Shown here piece by piece: positions 1 to 6,580 of a DNA stretch of 6,580 nucleotides. A program made the position numbers and the translations under genes. The stretch comes from Verrucomicrobiales bacterium (GTDB lineage Bacteria > Verrucomicrobiota > Verrucomicrobiia > Verrucomicrobiales > V1-33). The stretch covers positions 1 to 6,580 of the forward strand of contig JALRGB010000155.1 of the NCBI GenBank assembly GCA_023253575.1, written 5' to 3'. A model generated the notes under the pieces. That model was not told the origin of the DNA and searched no databases. It saw nothing but the letters and a program-made list of their open reading frames with translations. Within the stretch, counting starts at the first letter, position 1. Each line of letters starts with the position of its first letter.

Positions 1-49
1 ATCTTGAAGCGACAGGCACGGCCAGCGATGCTGATTTCGGATTTGTCAT
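1..49 (-). CDS. Possible 5' end of a divergent gene, cut by the window edge
   Basis: On the minus strand an ATG at 49-47 opens a frame that runs without a stop to the left edge, giving 16 codons (MTNPKSASLAVPVASR...). No clear Shine-Dalgarno site precedes it. This is too short to recognise a family. The only support is that the next stretch to the right is non-coding, which would suit a divergent promoter region. An open frame of this length is expected by chance, so this is a tentative call only. Confidence 0.2.
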   Translation of the reverse strand, partial: MTNPKSASLAVPVASR

Positions 50-186
50 GGCGGTGGTTGATTTTTAAGACTGTGTGATGACCGGGGTCCGGATGACGGC
101 GCGGGCGGGGATGACTCTGTCCCGGCCGGCGCGAGGGGCGATTGTGGTGTGAATGCTGTTTCGAGCAAGTAGGCGCCGTGGAAAAT

Positions 187-219
187 GTACAAATGCGGCC
201 TGATTCCCGACCCTTGTAC
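187..219. repeat. Inverted repeat GTACAA / TTGTAC, possible operator
   Basis: GTACAA at 187-192 and TTGTAC at 214-219 are perfect reverse complements separated by 21 bases. A third GTAC lies at 249-252. The half-site spacing could suit a dimeric regulator or a weak stem, but six-base arms can arise by chance. No regulator can be named. Confidence 0.25.
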
Positions 220-259
220 GGCCAAACGGCAAGGAAATTGCTTTAAAAGTACATCACAT

Positions 260-374
260 AGCCTTCTTCATGGAAGGCTCCGGCTCCAGCGATGGGGCTG
301 GCGACGCCTTGGGTGTCTTCCCTGCTTAGAATCCAGATGTTGTGGCACGGGTGATGGAGTCTCACCGTCTGGAT
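260..374 (+). other. Cluster of four adjacent stem-loops, possible structured RNA
   Basis: Four hairpins follow each other. (1) AGCCTTC 260-266 pairs with GAAGGCT 273-279: 7 bp, six-base loop. (2) CCAGC 286-290 pairs with GCTGG 297-301. (3) GACGCC 303-308 pairs with GGTGTC 312-317 with one G-U wobble. (4) An outer stem ATCCAGA 331-337 with TCTGGAT 368-374 encloses an inner stem 350-354 with 362-366. A terminator-like hairpin follows at 410-438, so a short transcript with its own end is conceivable. It matches no RNA family I can recall, and I see no strong promoter for it. G+C-rich DNA folds readily, so confidence is low. Confidence 0.25.
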
Positions 375-409
375 CCGGACACGGTCATGCTGTTTCCGGG
401 CGGCGGGGA

Positions 410-438
410 AGCGCCCTTGGGCGTGGTGCTCGGTTTTT
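410..438 (+). terminator. Terminator-like hairpin with T-run
   Basis: AGCGCC (410-415) pairs with GGTGCT (425-430), 6 bp including one wobble, with a nine-base loop. CGG and then five T (434-438) follow. A competing tighter hairpin uses 411-415 with 420-424. The short stem and the three bases before the T-run make it a modest candidate. It would end any transcript entering from the left, before the htpG promoter. Confidence 0.35.
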
Positions 439-620
439 GTCGCGGAGAGTAGGGGCTGGCTGGGAAAGTGCCGTGATCGCGCCGCTCTGGTCGGAACGTG
501 TCGTCCGGGCTGGCGTCTTCTCTTCGGCTGCCGGCCATCATCTGCGGTGCATGGTTTGGTTCAAAGTGGGGGGAGGTCTGGTGATGGGGCATTTCGTGAA
601 ATCGAGCTGGTCACTCGCTT

Positions 621-648
621 TTGACAGGCGGGCGGTGCCTGCTATGTC
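621..648 (+). promoter_or_regulatory. Candidate sigma70-type extended -10 promoter for htpG
   Basis: A perfect TTGACA -35 hexamer (621-626) is followed after 16 bases by TATGTC (643-648). A TG at 640-641 gives the extended -10 arrangement TGnTATGTC. The -10 itself matches TATAAT at only its first three positions. Transcription would begin near 655, leaving a leader of roughly 23 bases before the htpG ATG. No CIRCE element (TTAGCACTC-N9-GAGTGCTAA) is seen, so HrcA control is not evident. Confidence 0.45.
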
Positions 649-677
649 ATATTCCTCTCATTTCCATTTTTCACACT

Positions 678-2528
678 ATGACTACACCCACCCATCAGCC
701 GTTCCAAGCTGAGGTCCGGCAGCTGCTGGACATCGTTATCCACTCGCTCTACACCGACCGCGAAATTTTCATTCGCGAGCTTGTTTCCAATGCTTCTGAT
801 GCGTTGGAGAAGTTGCGTCATGCCCAGCTAGCCAGCAGCGGGACCATTCACGATCCTGAGCTTCCGCTGGAGATATCGATCACGACGGATGAGACCGCCC
901 GCACGCTGACGATTGCTGATCACGGCACGGGTCTGACTCGGGAGGAACTCGAGCGTAATTTGGGCACGATTGCTCATTCGGGGACCAAGGCGTTCCTTCA
1001 ATCGCTCAAGGAAAGCGGTGGCAGTACTCCGGGCAGTTTGATTGGTAAATTCGGCGTTGGCTTTTATTCAGTTTTCATGGTGGCCAAGGAAGTGCGCGTC
1101 TTTACGCGTTCGTCCGGTTCGGACGGTGACGGGCTAGTCTGGACCAGCGATGGGGCCACGGGTTATACCATCGACGAGGCGCCCGGTCAGTCGCGTGGCG
1201 CTAGGATTGTCATTGAGCTCAAAGACGATGCTCATGATTTTTCTGAAGCGGCGACGGTGAAGCGGATTCTCGAGAAATATTCTAGTTTTGTCCCATTCCC
1301 GATCCTGCTCAACGGCGAGCGCGTCAATACAGTCGAGGCGTTGTGGCTGAAATCGAAAAACGAAGTCACGGATGAGCAGTATGATGAATTCTACAAATTC
1401 GCGTGTAAGGCGTGGGATGCGCCGCGGTTCCGTCTGCATTTTGCGGCGGATGCGCCGTTGCAGATCAATGCGTTGTTATTTGTTCCGACCGAGAATTCGG
1501 AGAAATTTGGTTTTGGCCAGACCGAGCCGGGAGTGGCGTTGTATTGTCGACGGGTTTTGATTGACGCGCAGCCGCCTGATTTCCTGCCTGAGTGGATGCG
1601 GTTTTTGCGTGGGGTCGTCGACAGCGAGGATTTGCCATTGAATATTTCCCGCGAGACGATGCAGGACAGCGCCTTGGTGCGCAAGTTGGGTGAGGTGATA
1701 GCGGGCCGCGTACTCAAGTTGCTGGAGCAGCAGGGATCCGAGGAGCCGGAAAAATACGAGGCGTTTTACAAGGATTTCGCGCGTTTTATCAAGGAGGGGG
1801 TGGCCAATGATTTCCGTCATCGCGACAGTCTGGCCAAGCTGCTACGTTTTGAGTCGTCACTGTCTGATCCGGGGAAGATGACGGGGCTGGCTGATTATGT
1901 GACGCGGCTCAAGGACGGTCAGGATACGATTTATTACCAGATTGCGCCGAACCGGGCGGCGATTGAAGCCGGGCCATATTTGGAAGCGTTCAAGGCTCGC
2001 GGCTTGGAAGTGCTTTTTGCGTATGAGCCGCTTGATGACTATGTTTTCACCAGTCTGCGTGAATTTGACGGCAAGAAGCTGGTCTCTGTGACGAGTGAGA
2101 ACGTCAAGCTCGACGACGTCCCCGTTGATTCGGCGGAGGCGCCGTTGTCTGATGACGATGTCAGTGGGCTGTGTTCGTGGCTCAAAGAAACGCTTGGGGA
2201 TGCGGTTACCGAGGTTTCAGGAAGTGCGCGGCTCGTTGATGCTCCCGTGCTTGCTCTCACGCCGGAGCACGCGCCAACGGCCCAGATGCGGTCGATGATG
2301 CGGGCTATGCAGCAAGACGTGGAGCCGGTCAAAGTGAAGCTCGAGATCAATCCGCGTCATCCCATGGTCAAAAGCTTAGCGGTCGCCCGCACGGCGCAGC
2401 CGGAACTGGCCAGTCTGGCTGCCCGCCAGCTGCTCGACAACTCGCTGCTCTCCGCAGGATTGCTCGAGGACCCGCGGGACATGGTGAAGCGGCTGAACGA
2501 GCTGCTGGGCAAGGCGCTGGCCAGATAA
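678..2528 (+). CDS. htpG: Molecular chaperone HtpG (bacterial Hsp90)
   Basis: HtpG is the cytosolic ATP-dependent Hsp90 chaperone that works as a homodimer on near-native clients with the DnaK system. The protein is 616 residues, close to E. coli HtpG (624). The N-terminal GHKL ATPase domain shows E34, N38 and D41 in IRELVSNASDAL, D81 in DHGTG, the lid segment LGTIAHSGTK (about 95-104) and IGKFGVGFYS (122-131). The middle domain carries NISRETMQ (322-329), with R325 and Q329 matching the conserved ATP-contacting Arg and Gln. The C-terminal dimerisation domain includes INPRHPMVKSL near the end. The ATG at 678 was chosen because the family homology begins there; an in-frame TTG at 621 would add 19 unrelated residues and overlap the candidate promoter. 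No Shine-Dalgarno site precedes the ATG. One oddity is DHGTG where DNGxG or DTGxG is usual. Identification is secure. Confidence 0.97.
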   Translation: MTTPTHQPFQAEVRQLLDIVIHSLYTDREIFIRELVSNASDALEKLRHAQLASSGTIHDPELPLEISITTDETARTLTIADHGTGLTREELERNLGTIAHSGTKAFLQSLKESGGSTPGSLIGKFGVGFYSVFMVAKEVRVFTRSSGSDGDGLVWTSDGATGYTIDEAPGQSRGARIVIELKDDAHDFSEAATVKRILEKYSSFVPFPILLNGERVNTVEALWLKSKNEVTDEQYDEFYKFACKAWDAPRFRLHFAADAPLQINALLFVPTENSEKFGFGQTEPGVALYCRRVLIDAQPPDFLPEWMRFLRGVVDSEDLPLNISRETMQDSALVRKLGEVIAGRVLKLLEQQGSEEPEKYEAFYKDFARFIKEGVANDFRHRDSLAKLLRFESSLSDPGKMTGLADYVTRLKDGQDTIYYQIAPNRAAIEAGPYLEAFKARGLEVLFAYEPLDDYVFTSLREFDGKKLVSVTSENVKLDDVPVDSAEAPLSDDDVSGLCSWLKETLGDAVTEVSGSARLVDAPVLALTPEHAPTAQMRSMMRAMQQDVEPVKVKLEINPRHPMVKSLAVARTAQPELASLAARQLLDNSLLSAGLLEDPRDMVKRLNELLGKALAR

Positions 2529-2595
2529 CTCACCGGAGGTCGGCCCGGCATTGCCAGATGGAGCGGGCTCGTGGATGCTTTACCCAATGAGCACC

Positions 2596-4008
2596 ATGAG
2601 CCACGCTTTCATCCATGACGATTTCCTGCTCGACACCCCGTCCGCGGTCGAGCTTTACCACCGGTGGGCCGCCCCGCAGCCACTTCTCGATTTTCATAAC
2701 CACTTGCCTCCCGGCGAGCTCGCGGAAAACAAGCAGTGGACCAATCTCACGCAGCTTTGGCTGGCGGGAGATCATTATAAATGGCGCGTGATGCGGGCCA
2801 ATGGTATTCCGGAGGATCGCATCACCGGAGGCGCCAGTGACTGGGAGAAATTCGAGGCTTTTGCGGCGACGGTGCCCAAATGCCTGCGCAATCCGGTGTA
2901 TCACTGGTGTGCGTTGGAACTCAAAAGATATTTTGGTATCGACGAGCTGCTTTCGCCGCAGACGGCGAGGTCGATTTGGGAGTCCAGCCAGGAACAATTG
3001 CGCACGATGTCGGCCCGGTCGTTGTGTGTCGATTCGAAGGTGGTGGCGTTGTGCACGACGGACGACCCGGCTGATACCCTTGAGTTTCATCGTATTTGTG
3101 CGGCGGCGGAGGATTTTCCGGTGGGTGTTTTTCCGGCGTGGCGGCCGGACCGGGGTATGCAGTTTGACCAGCCGGATGTGCTCAACGCTTGGATTGCCCG
3201 GTTGGAGGCGGCGGCGGACGTGAGTATTGGCGATTCTTGGTCGGGGTATCGTGATGCGTTGCAGAAGAGGCACGATGTTTTTGCGGCCCATGGATGCCGG
3301 CTGAGTGACCACGGGAATGACGCGTTTTATGCGGCTGACTACAGTGACGCTGAGATTCAGCGTGCTTTTGCAGCGGTTCGGTCTGGGGTAGCGGTGTCGC
3401 CTAGCGATTCGGCCCTGCTCAAAAGCGCCTTTTTATATGAAGGGGCGGTCATGGACCATGCCAGTGGCTGGACCCAGCAGTTTCATTACGGTCCGCTGCG
3501 GAATGTGAATACCCGGCTCTGGCAGCAACTCGGTCCTGATATCGGTTGTGATTCGATGGGTAATCCCGGTGATGCTCGGTCATTGGCGCGGTTTCTCGAC
3601 CGCCTTGATCGTGGCGGCACGTTGGCGCAAACGATTGTTTACAACATCCATCCCTCAGACAATGAAATGGTGGCGTCGATGCTGGGGAATTTTCAGAGCG
3701 GCCCGGGGCCTGGTAAGCTGCAGCTGGGCAGTGGGTGGTGGTTTAATGACCAGCTTGATGGTATGCGGCGCCAGCTCGAGGCGGTCAGCCAGCTCGGGTT
3801 GCTGAGCCGGTTCGTCGGTATGCTCACGGACAGTCGCAGTTTCCTCAGTTTCACCCGGCATGAATATTTCCGGCGACTGCTCTGCCAGTTGCTCGGGCAT
3901 GACATGGAAAAAGGCCTTGTGCCCCGCGATTTCACGCTCGTTGGCTCCATGGTGGCTGACATTTGCTACGGCAATGCCCGCGAGTATTTCGGCCTTGCTT
4001 CCAAATAA
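2596..4008 (+). CDS. uxaC: Uronate (glucuronate/galacturonate) isomerase
   Basis: UxaC (EC 5.3.1.12) converts D-glucuronate to D-fructuronate and D-galacturonate to D-tagaturonate, the first cytosolic step of hexuronate catabolism. The 470-residue product equals the E. coli length and aligns along its whole course. The amidohydrolase-fold metal motif HxH is H34 and H36 in DFHNHLPP. Other conserved blocks are GDHYKWR, NPVYHW, TTDDP, AAHGCRLSDH, GSGWWFNDQ and MLTDSRSFLSFTRHEYFRR, where D412 and R414 match the catalytic Asp/Arg pair. The ATG at 2596 puts these residues within one position of E. coli numbering. In-frame alternatives are ATG 2587, ATG 2575 and TTG 2551; the TTG has GGAGGT (2535-2540) ten bases ahead, so a 485-residue form is possible. 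The gene starts 67 bases after htpG with no clear terminator between. No other uronate-pathway gene is present here. Confidence 0.96.
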   Translation: MSHAFIHDDFLLDTPSAVELYHRWAAPQPLLDFHNHLPPGELAENKQWTNLTQLWLAGDHYKWRVMRANGIPEDRITGGASDWEKFEAFAATVPKCLRNPVYHWCALELKRYFGIDELLSPQTARSIWESSQEQLRTMSARSLCVDSKVVALCTTDDPADTLEFHRICAAAEDFPVGVFPAWRPDRGMQFDQPDVLNAWIARLEAAADVSIGDSWSGYRDALQKRHDVFAAHGCRLSDHGNDAFYAADYSDAEIQRAFAAVRSGVAVSPSDSALLKSAFLYEGAVMDHASGWTQQFHYGPLRNVNTRLWQQLGPDIGCDSMGNPGDARSLARFLDRLDRGGTLAQTIVYNIHPSDNEMVASMLGNFQSGPGPGKLQLGSGWWFNDQLDGMRRQLEAVSQLGLLSRFVGMLTDSRSFLSFTRHEYFRRLLCQLLGHDMEKGLVPRDFTLVGSMVADICYGNAREYFGLASK

Positions 4009-4095
4009 ACCGCGCGCGGTCATCGAGTGGGCCTTCTGTCCGGGCAGATGAGGGCGAAGCCTGACCGGGCTGCGGAGAGGGTATTGGGGCGAAGC
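4009..4095. repeat. Short palindrome and direct repeat in the uxaC-propeller gene gap
   Basis: Directly after the uxaC stop is the perfect 12-base palindrome ACCGCGCGCGGT (4009-4020). It is not followed by a T-run, so it does not look like an intrinsic terminator. GGGCGAAGC occurs twice in the same orientation, at 4052-4060 and 4087-4095. These are short and may be chance in G+C-rich sequence. No promoter could be placed with confidence in this gap; TTGACG at 4124-4129 resembles a -35 box but lacks a -10 partner. Confidence 0.3.
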
Positions 4096-4147
4096 TGGGT
4101 GCAGGCCCGGACTTGCCAAATCGTTGACGTGTCGTTTCATTGACCGG

Positions 4148-6580
4148 GTGACGCACATTTTTTCCAAGCTTTGGGGCAGTGGGATGGCGTGTTTTTTTGC
4201 TATGGTGGTGGTGCGGGCCGAGGGGTTGCCGGATCCGGGGGCGGAGGGATGGAGCAGTGAAGTTTTTGCTGAGGTGGTGGGAGCGGAATTAAAACGACTG
4301 GGAGAGGATTTGCAGGGTGGGGATGGGGGTGAGCTTGGTCTGGCGGCGGGGGGAGTGTCTGACGAGCTGAGGCCTGAGCGGATGGAGGTTGAGAGGAGGC
4401 AGTCTGGTTTTGAGGTCCGGCGGATGAAGGGGGAGGGGTCGAAGACGACTGTGGCCGGGGCGTGGGGGCGGTTGCGTGGCGCTTTTGCGGCGGGTGGGAT
4501 TTCCCGGGTGAAGTTTAAGGTGTTTGAGGTGAAGGAGGAAGAGCGGATAACGCGGCAGTATGCGGGTATTTTTGGCACGGCGGAGGAGGGCGGCCTGCTC
4601 GAGATCAATGCGACGTGGCGCATTCGCTGGCAGGGGTCGGCGGAGGCGCCGGTAGTGGGGGAGGTGTGGCTGGAGGCCTATGAGGAGACGCGGAGGACGG
4701 CCCCGGCGCCGCTGTGGGTTGACACGACCCATGCCGTGCTGCCTCATGACGAATCCGTGCGCCGGCAGTATCTTCGCGGCACCGACGATTGGCGTCAGGA
4801 AATCGAGGTTTTTAACCGGATGTTCAAATTCGGACATCATGGGCTAGCCATTGGTGACGCGAATGGGGACGGTCGCGATGATGTGTTTTCGCCGCAGAAT
4901 GGCGGGCTGCCGAACCGGTTACTGGTGCAAAATGCCGACGGCACACTGCGTGATGCGACGGCTGAATCCGGCCTTGGAGTTCTCGACGCCACGCAGGGGG
5001 CGCTTTTCATTGATCTTGATAATGATGGTGATCAAGATCTTGTGGCATCGATGCCCGCGGGGCTGGTCTTTTTTGAGAATGCGGGGGCCGGACGGTTTAC
5101 GGCGCGCATTCGTTCTCGGGTGGCGCAGGCGGGGTACTCGTTGGCGGCGGCTGATTACGACCAGAACGGGTATGTCGACATTTATGTTTGTCGTTATCAT
5201 GCAGATGCCCGGGAGGGGGCGCAACTGGCGGTCCCCGTGCCCTATTTTAATGCGGAGAATGGAGGCGGCAATTATCTGGTGAAGAACCTAGGTCCGGCGG
5301 CTGACGGCCAGTGGCTTTCATTTGTGGATGCGACGGCCGAGACTGGACTGGAGGTCAGGAATTCGCGTTTCAGTTTTGCGGCGGTGTGGGATGATTTGGA
5401 TGATGATGGGGATCAGGATTTGTATGTCGCCAACGATTTCGGACGCAATGTGTGCTATTTGAATGACTTGGTGCCGTCGGGTCGGGCTCGATTCAGGGAG
5501 GTGGCGATGGAGATTGGGTTAAAGGATGGGGGATTCGGCATGTCAGCGGCGACGGGGGATTTTGATCGTGATGGCCGGCGTGATGTGTATGTCGGCAACA
5601 TGTTTTCCAGTGCTGGAAGCCGGGTGACGCGGCAGCCGCGATTTCGTCTTGGCGACCCGGTGGGGGTGGTGGAGGAATTCCAGTTGATGGCCCGGGGCAA
5701 TAGTTTGTATTTGGGGGGCGGTGGGCGCGGTCGGCCGGTATTTCGTGATGCTAGTGTGGAGTCGGGTACGACGATGGGCCGCTGGGCCTGGGGCTCGATG
5801 CCGGCGGATGTGGATCATGACGGATGGGAGGACATTGTGGTGGCCAACGGTTATGTGACGGGACGGCAGCCCGATGATTTGTGAAGTGTCGTCTGGCGGC
5901 AGGTCGTGTCGTCATCGCCCCTTGATCCAACGCGGATCGCCGAAGTCAAAGACCCGCAAGGGCCGTATCGTCGATCCATTCTCGCGGTCGATGAGTTGAT
6001 GGAACGCGGGTTTTCCCTCAGTGGGCATGAACGAAATGTGTGTTTTTTGAATTTGGGGCAGGGAGATGGTCGATTTGCCACCGCCAGTGCGGTGACGGGA
6101 TTTGATTTTGACGATGATGCGCGGGCGGTGGTTCCGGTTGACTGGGATGGGGACGGAGATCTTGATTTGTGGCTGGCCAACCGGACGGCGCCGATGTTGA
6201 GGTTTTTGAAGAACACGCATTGTGACGGGCGTGCGCCTGGAGAGTCGGCGGACTGGGTGACTTTCCGGCTGGTGGCGACTCGGGGTGTTCGCGATGCGAT
6301 TGGCGGCCGGGTCACGGTGCGGCTGGGGGGGGACGAGCGGATGGTTCGCGTGCTCAAAGCGGGCGAAGGGTTTTTGAGCCAGACGGGGAAGTCACTTCAT
6401 TTTGGATTGGGGGAGGCGGGGAAGATTCAGAGCGTGGTGGTGCGTTGGCCGGGCCGCGGGGAGGAGAGTTTTTCCGGGGTTGAGGCGGGACTGCAGTATC
6501 TTTTGCGGGAGGGGGCGGGTCGGGCGGTGGTGGTTGAGCGCGCCCAGGAGGGGCGGCTGCCGCCGGTATTGGCTGAAGGG
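4148..6580 (+). CDS. Exported FG-GAP/VCBS propeller with ASPIC/UnbV domain, candidate selenoprotein (3' end outside window)
   Basis: This is a CRTAC1-like secreted protein; I do not know its substrate. The visible frame has 811 codons, with UGA at codon 579 (5882-5884) read here as selenocysteine. Residues 1-24 look like a signal peptide: K7, a hydrophobic stretch to V22, cleavage after VRA. Residues 25 to about 200 are charged and unrecognised. Ca-binding DxDxDGxxD-type motifs begin at residues 237, 289, 336, 416, 471, 554 and, after the UGA, 665: seven in all, as for a seven-bladed propeller. The ASPIC/UnbV domain (about 715-789) shows RDAIGGRV, GEGFLSQ, LHFGLG and VVVRWPG. The frame is unchanged across the UGA (DDL-UGA-SVVWRQVV), and a SECIS-like hairpin follows it. 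Start choice is uncertain: GTG 4148 gives the best signal peptide; TTG 4124 adds eight residues. If the UGA is a true stop, the product is a 578-residue fragment and this would be a disrupted gene. Confidence 0.75.
5882..5914 (+). promoter_or_regulatory. In-frame UGA with bacterial SECIS-like hairpin
   Basis: UGA occupies 5882-5884. Bases 5894-5901 (TGGCGGCA) pair with 5907-5914 (TGTCGTCA) in 8 continuous base pairs, two of them G-U wobbles, closing the loop GGUCG (5902-5906). The loop starts 17 bases after the UGA. E. coli fdhF has GCA-GGUC-UGC with its loop 18 bases after the UGA; this site has GCA-GGUCG-UGU. A loop starting with GG on a stem at this distance is what SelB-type recognition needs. 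The stem lies inside the coding sequence for WRQVVSS, as bacterial SECIS elements do. Selenocysteine insertion also requires selA, selB, selC and selD elsewhere in the genome, which cannot be seen here. Confidence 0.65.

Larger units (their letters stand above)
50..620. other. Gene-poor leader region upstream of htpG
   Basis: This stretch of about 570 bases has no protein gene I can support. The frames open here (185-712 on + and 362-592 on -) give Arg-, Ser- and Pro-rich translations with no recognisable motif. The + frame overlaps the start of htpG in another register, as a chance frame would. No tRNA, rRNA, SRP, tmRNA or RNase P signature was found on either strand. What it does hold is an inverted repeat (187-219), a run of hairpins (260-374) and a terminator-like hairpin (410-438), listed separately. 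Confidence 0.6.

Noticed and set aside
551..575. tRNA-like GGTTCAAA motif
   Set aside because: The flanking bases do not form a 5-bp T-stem, and no anticodon or acceptor stem can be built around it.
1..677. CRISPR array, insertion sequence or attachment site
   Set aside because: No regularly spaced repeats, terminal inverted repeats with a transposase, or tRNA-end duplications are visible here or elsewhere in the window.
185..712. + strand open frame of 175 codons upstream of htpG
   Set aside because: Its composition is atypical, it has no motif, and its end overlaps the htpG start in another register. It also crosses the hairpin cluster and the candidate promoter.
2530..3312. Long minus-strand open frame (260 codons) opposite uxaC
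   Set aside because: The + strand here encodes an unmistakable UxaC; the minus translation is Arg- and Pro-rich with no motif, a shadow of the G+C-rich coding strand.
3655..4623. Minus-strand open frame of 322 codons across the uxaC end and the propeller gene start
   Set aside because: It overlaps two + strand genes, and its translation is low-complexity Pro/Ser/Arg-rich sequence with no domain.
5882..5884. UGA as a general sense codon (genetic code 4 or 25)
   Set aside because: htpG and uxaC use TGG for Trp throughout, end in TAA and contain no in-frame TGA, so genome-wide reassignment is not supported.
5885..6580. Independent downstream gene starting after the UGA
   Set aside because: No ATG with a ribosome site lies near the UGA. 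The first in-frame ATG (5999) falls inside conserved sequence and would start mid-structure without a signal peptide.

Overview
This 6.58-kb window is a G+C-rich bacterial segment. All confident genes lie on the + strand: a gene-poor leader (1-677), htpG (Hsp90 chaperone, 678-2528), uxaC (uronate isomerase, 2596-4008), and a large exported FG-GAP/VCBS plus ASPIC/UnbV protein (from about 4148, running off the right edge). The gene set, the weak Shine-Dalgarno sites and the long CRTAC1-like propeller protein suggest an environmental Verrucomicrobiota or Planctomycetota member, possibly Opitutales-like. That placement is inference; no rRNA or other marker is present.

The main finding is in the third gene. 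Its frame meets a single in-frame UGA at 5882-5884 and then stays open, in the same frame, for 232 more codons to the window edge. Those codons encode the seventh Ca-binding DxDxDGxxD motif and a complete ASPIC/UnbV domain, so translation past the UGA is needed for a seven-motif propeller. Nine nucleotides after the UGA lies a hairpin of 8 bp (two G-U wobbles) with apical loop GGUCG. Its loop begins 17 nt after the UGA, in the manner of a bacterial SECIS element and very similar to E. coli fdhF (loop GGUC, 18 nt after the UGA). The simplest reading is a selenocysteine-containing, exported FG-GAP/UnbV protein. A recent nonsense mutation or a sequencing error are the alternatives.

The leader has no convincing complete gene. 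It holds a chain of adjacent hairpins (260-374) followed by a terminator-like hairpin with a T-run (410-438), which could be an orphan structured RNA. There is also an inverted repeat at 187-219, a possible start of a divergent gene at the extreme left, and a sigma70-like extended -10 promoter just ahead of htpG.

The htpG-uxaC gap (67 nt) shows no clear terminator, so the two may be co-transcribed, but they have no obvious functional link: HtpG is a cytosolic chaperone and UxaC is the first step of hexuronate catabolism. The exported propeller protein follows after 139 nt and has no evident pathway relation to uxaC.
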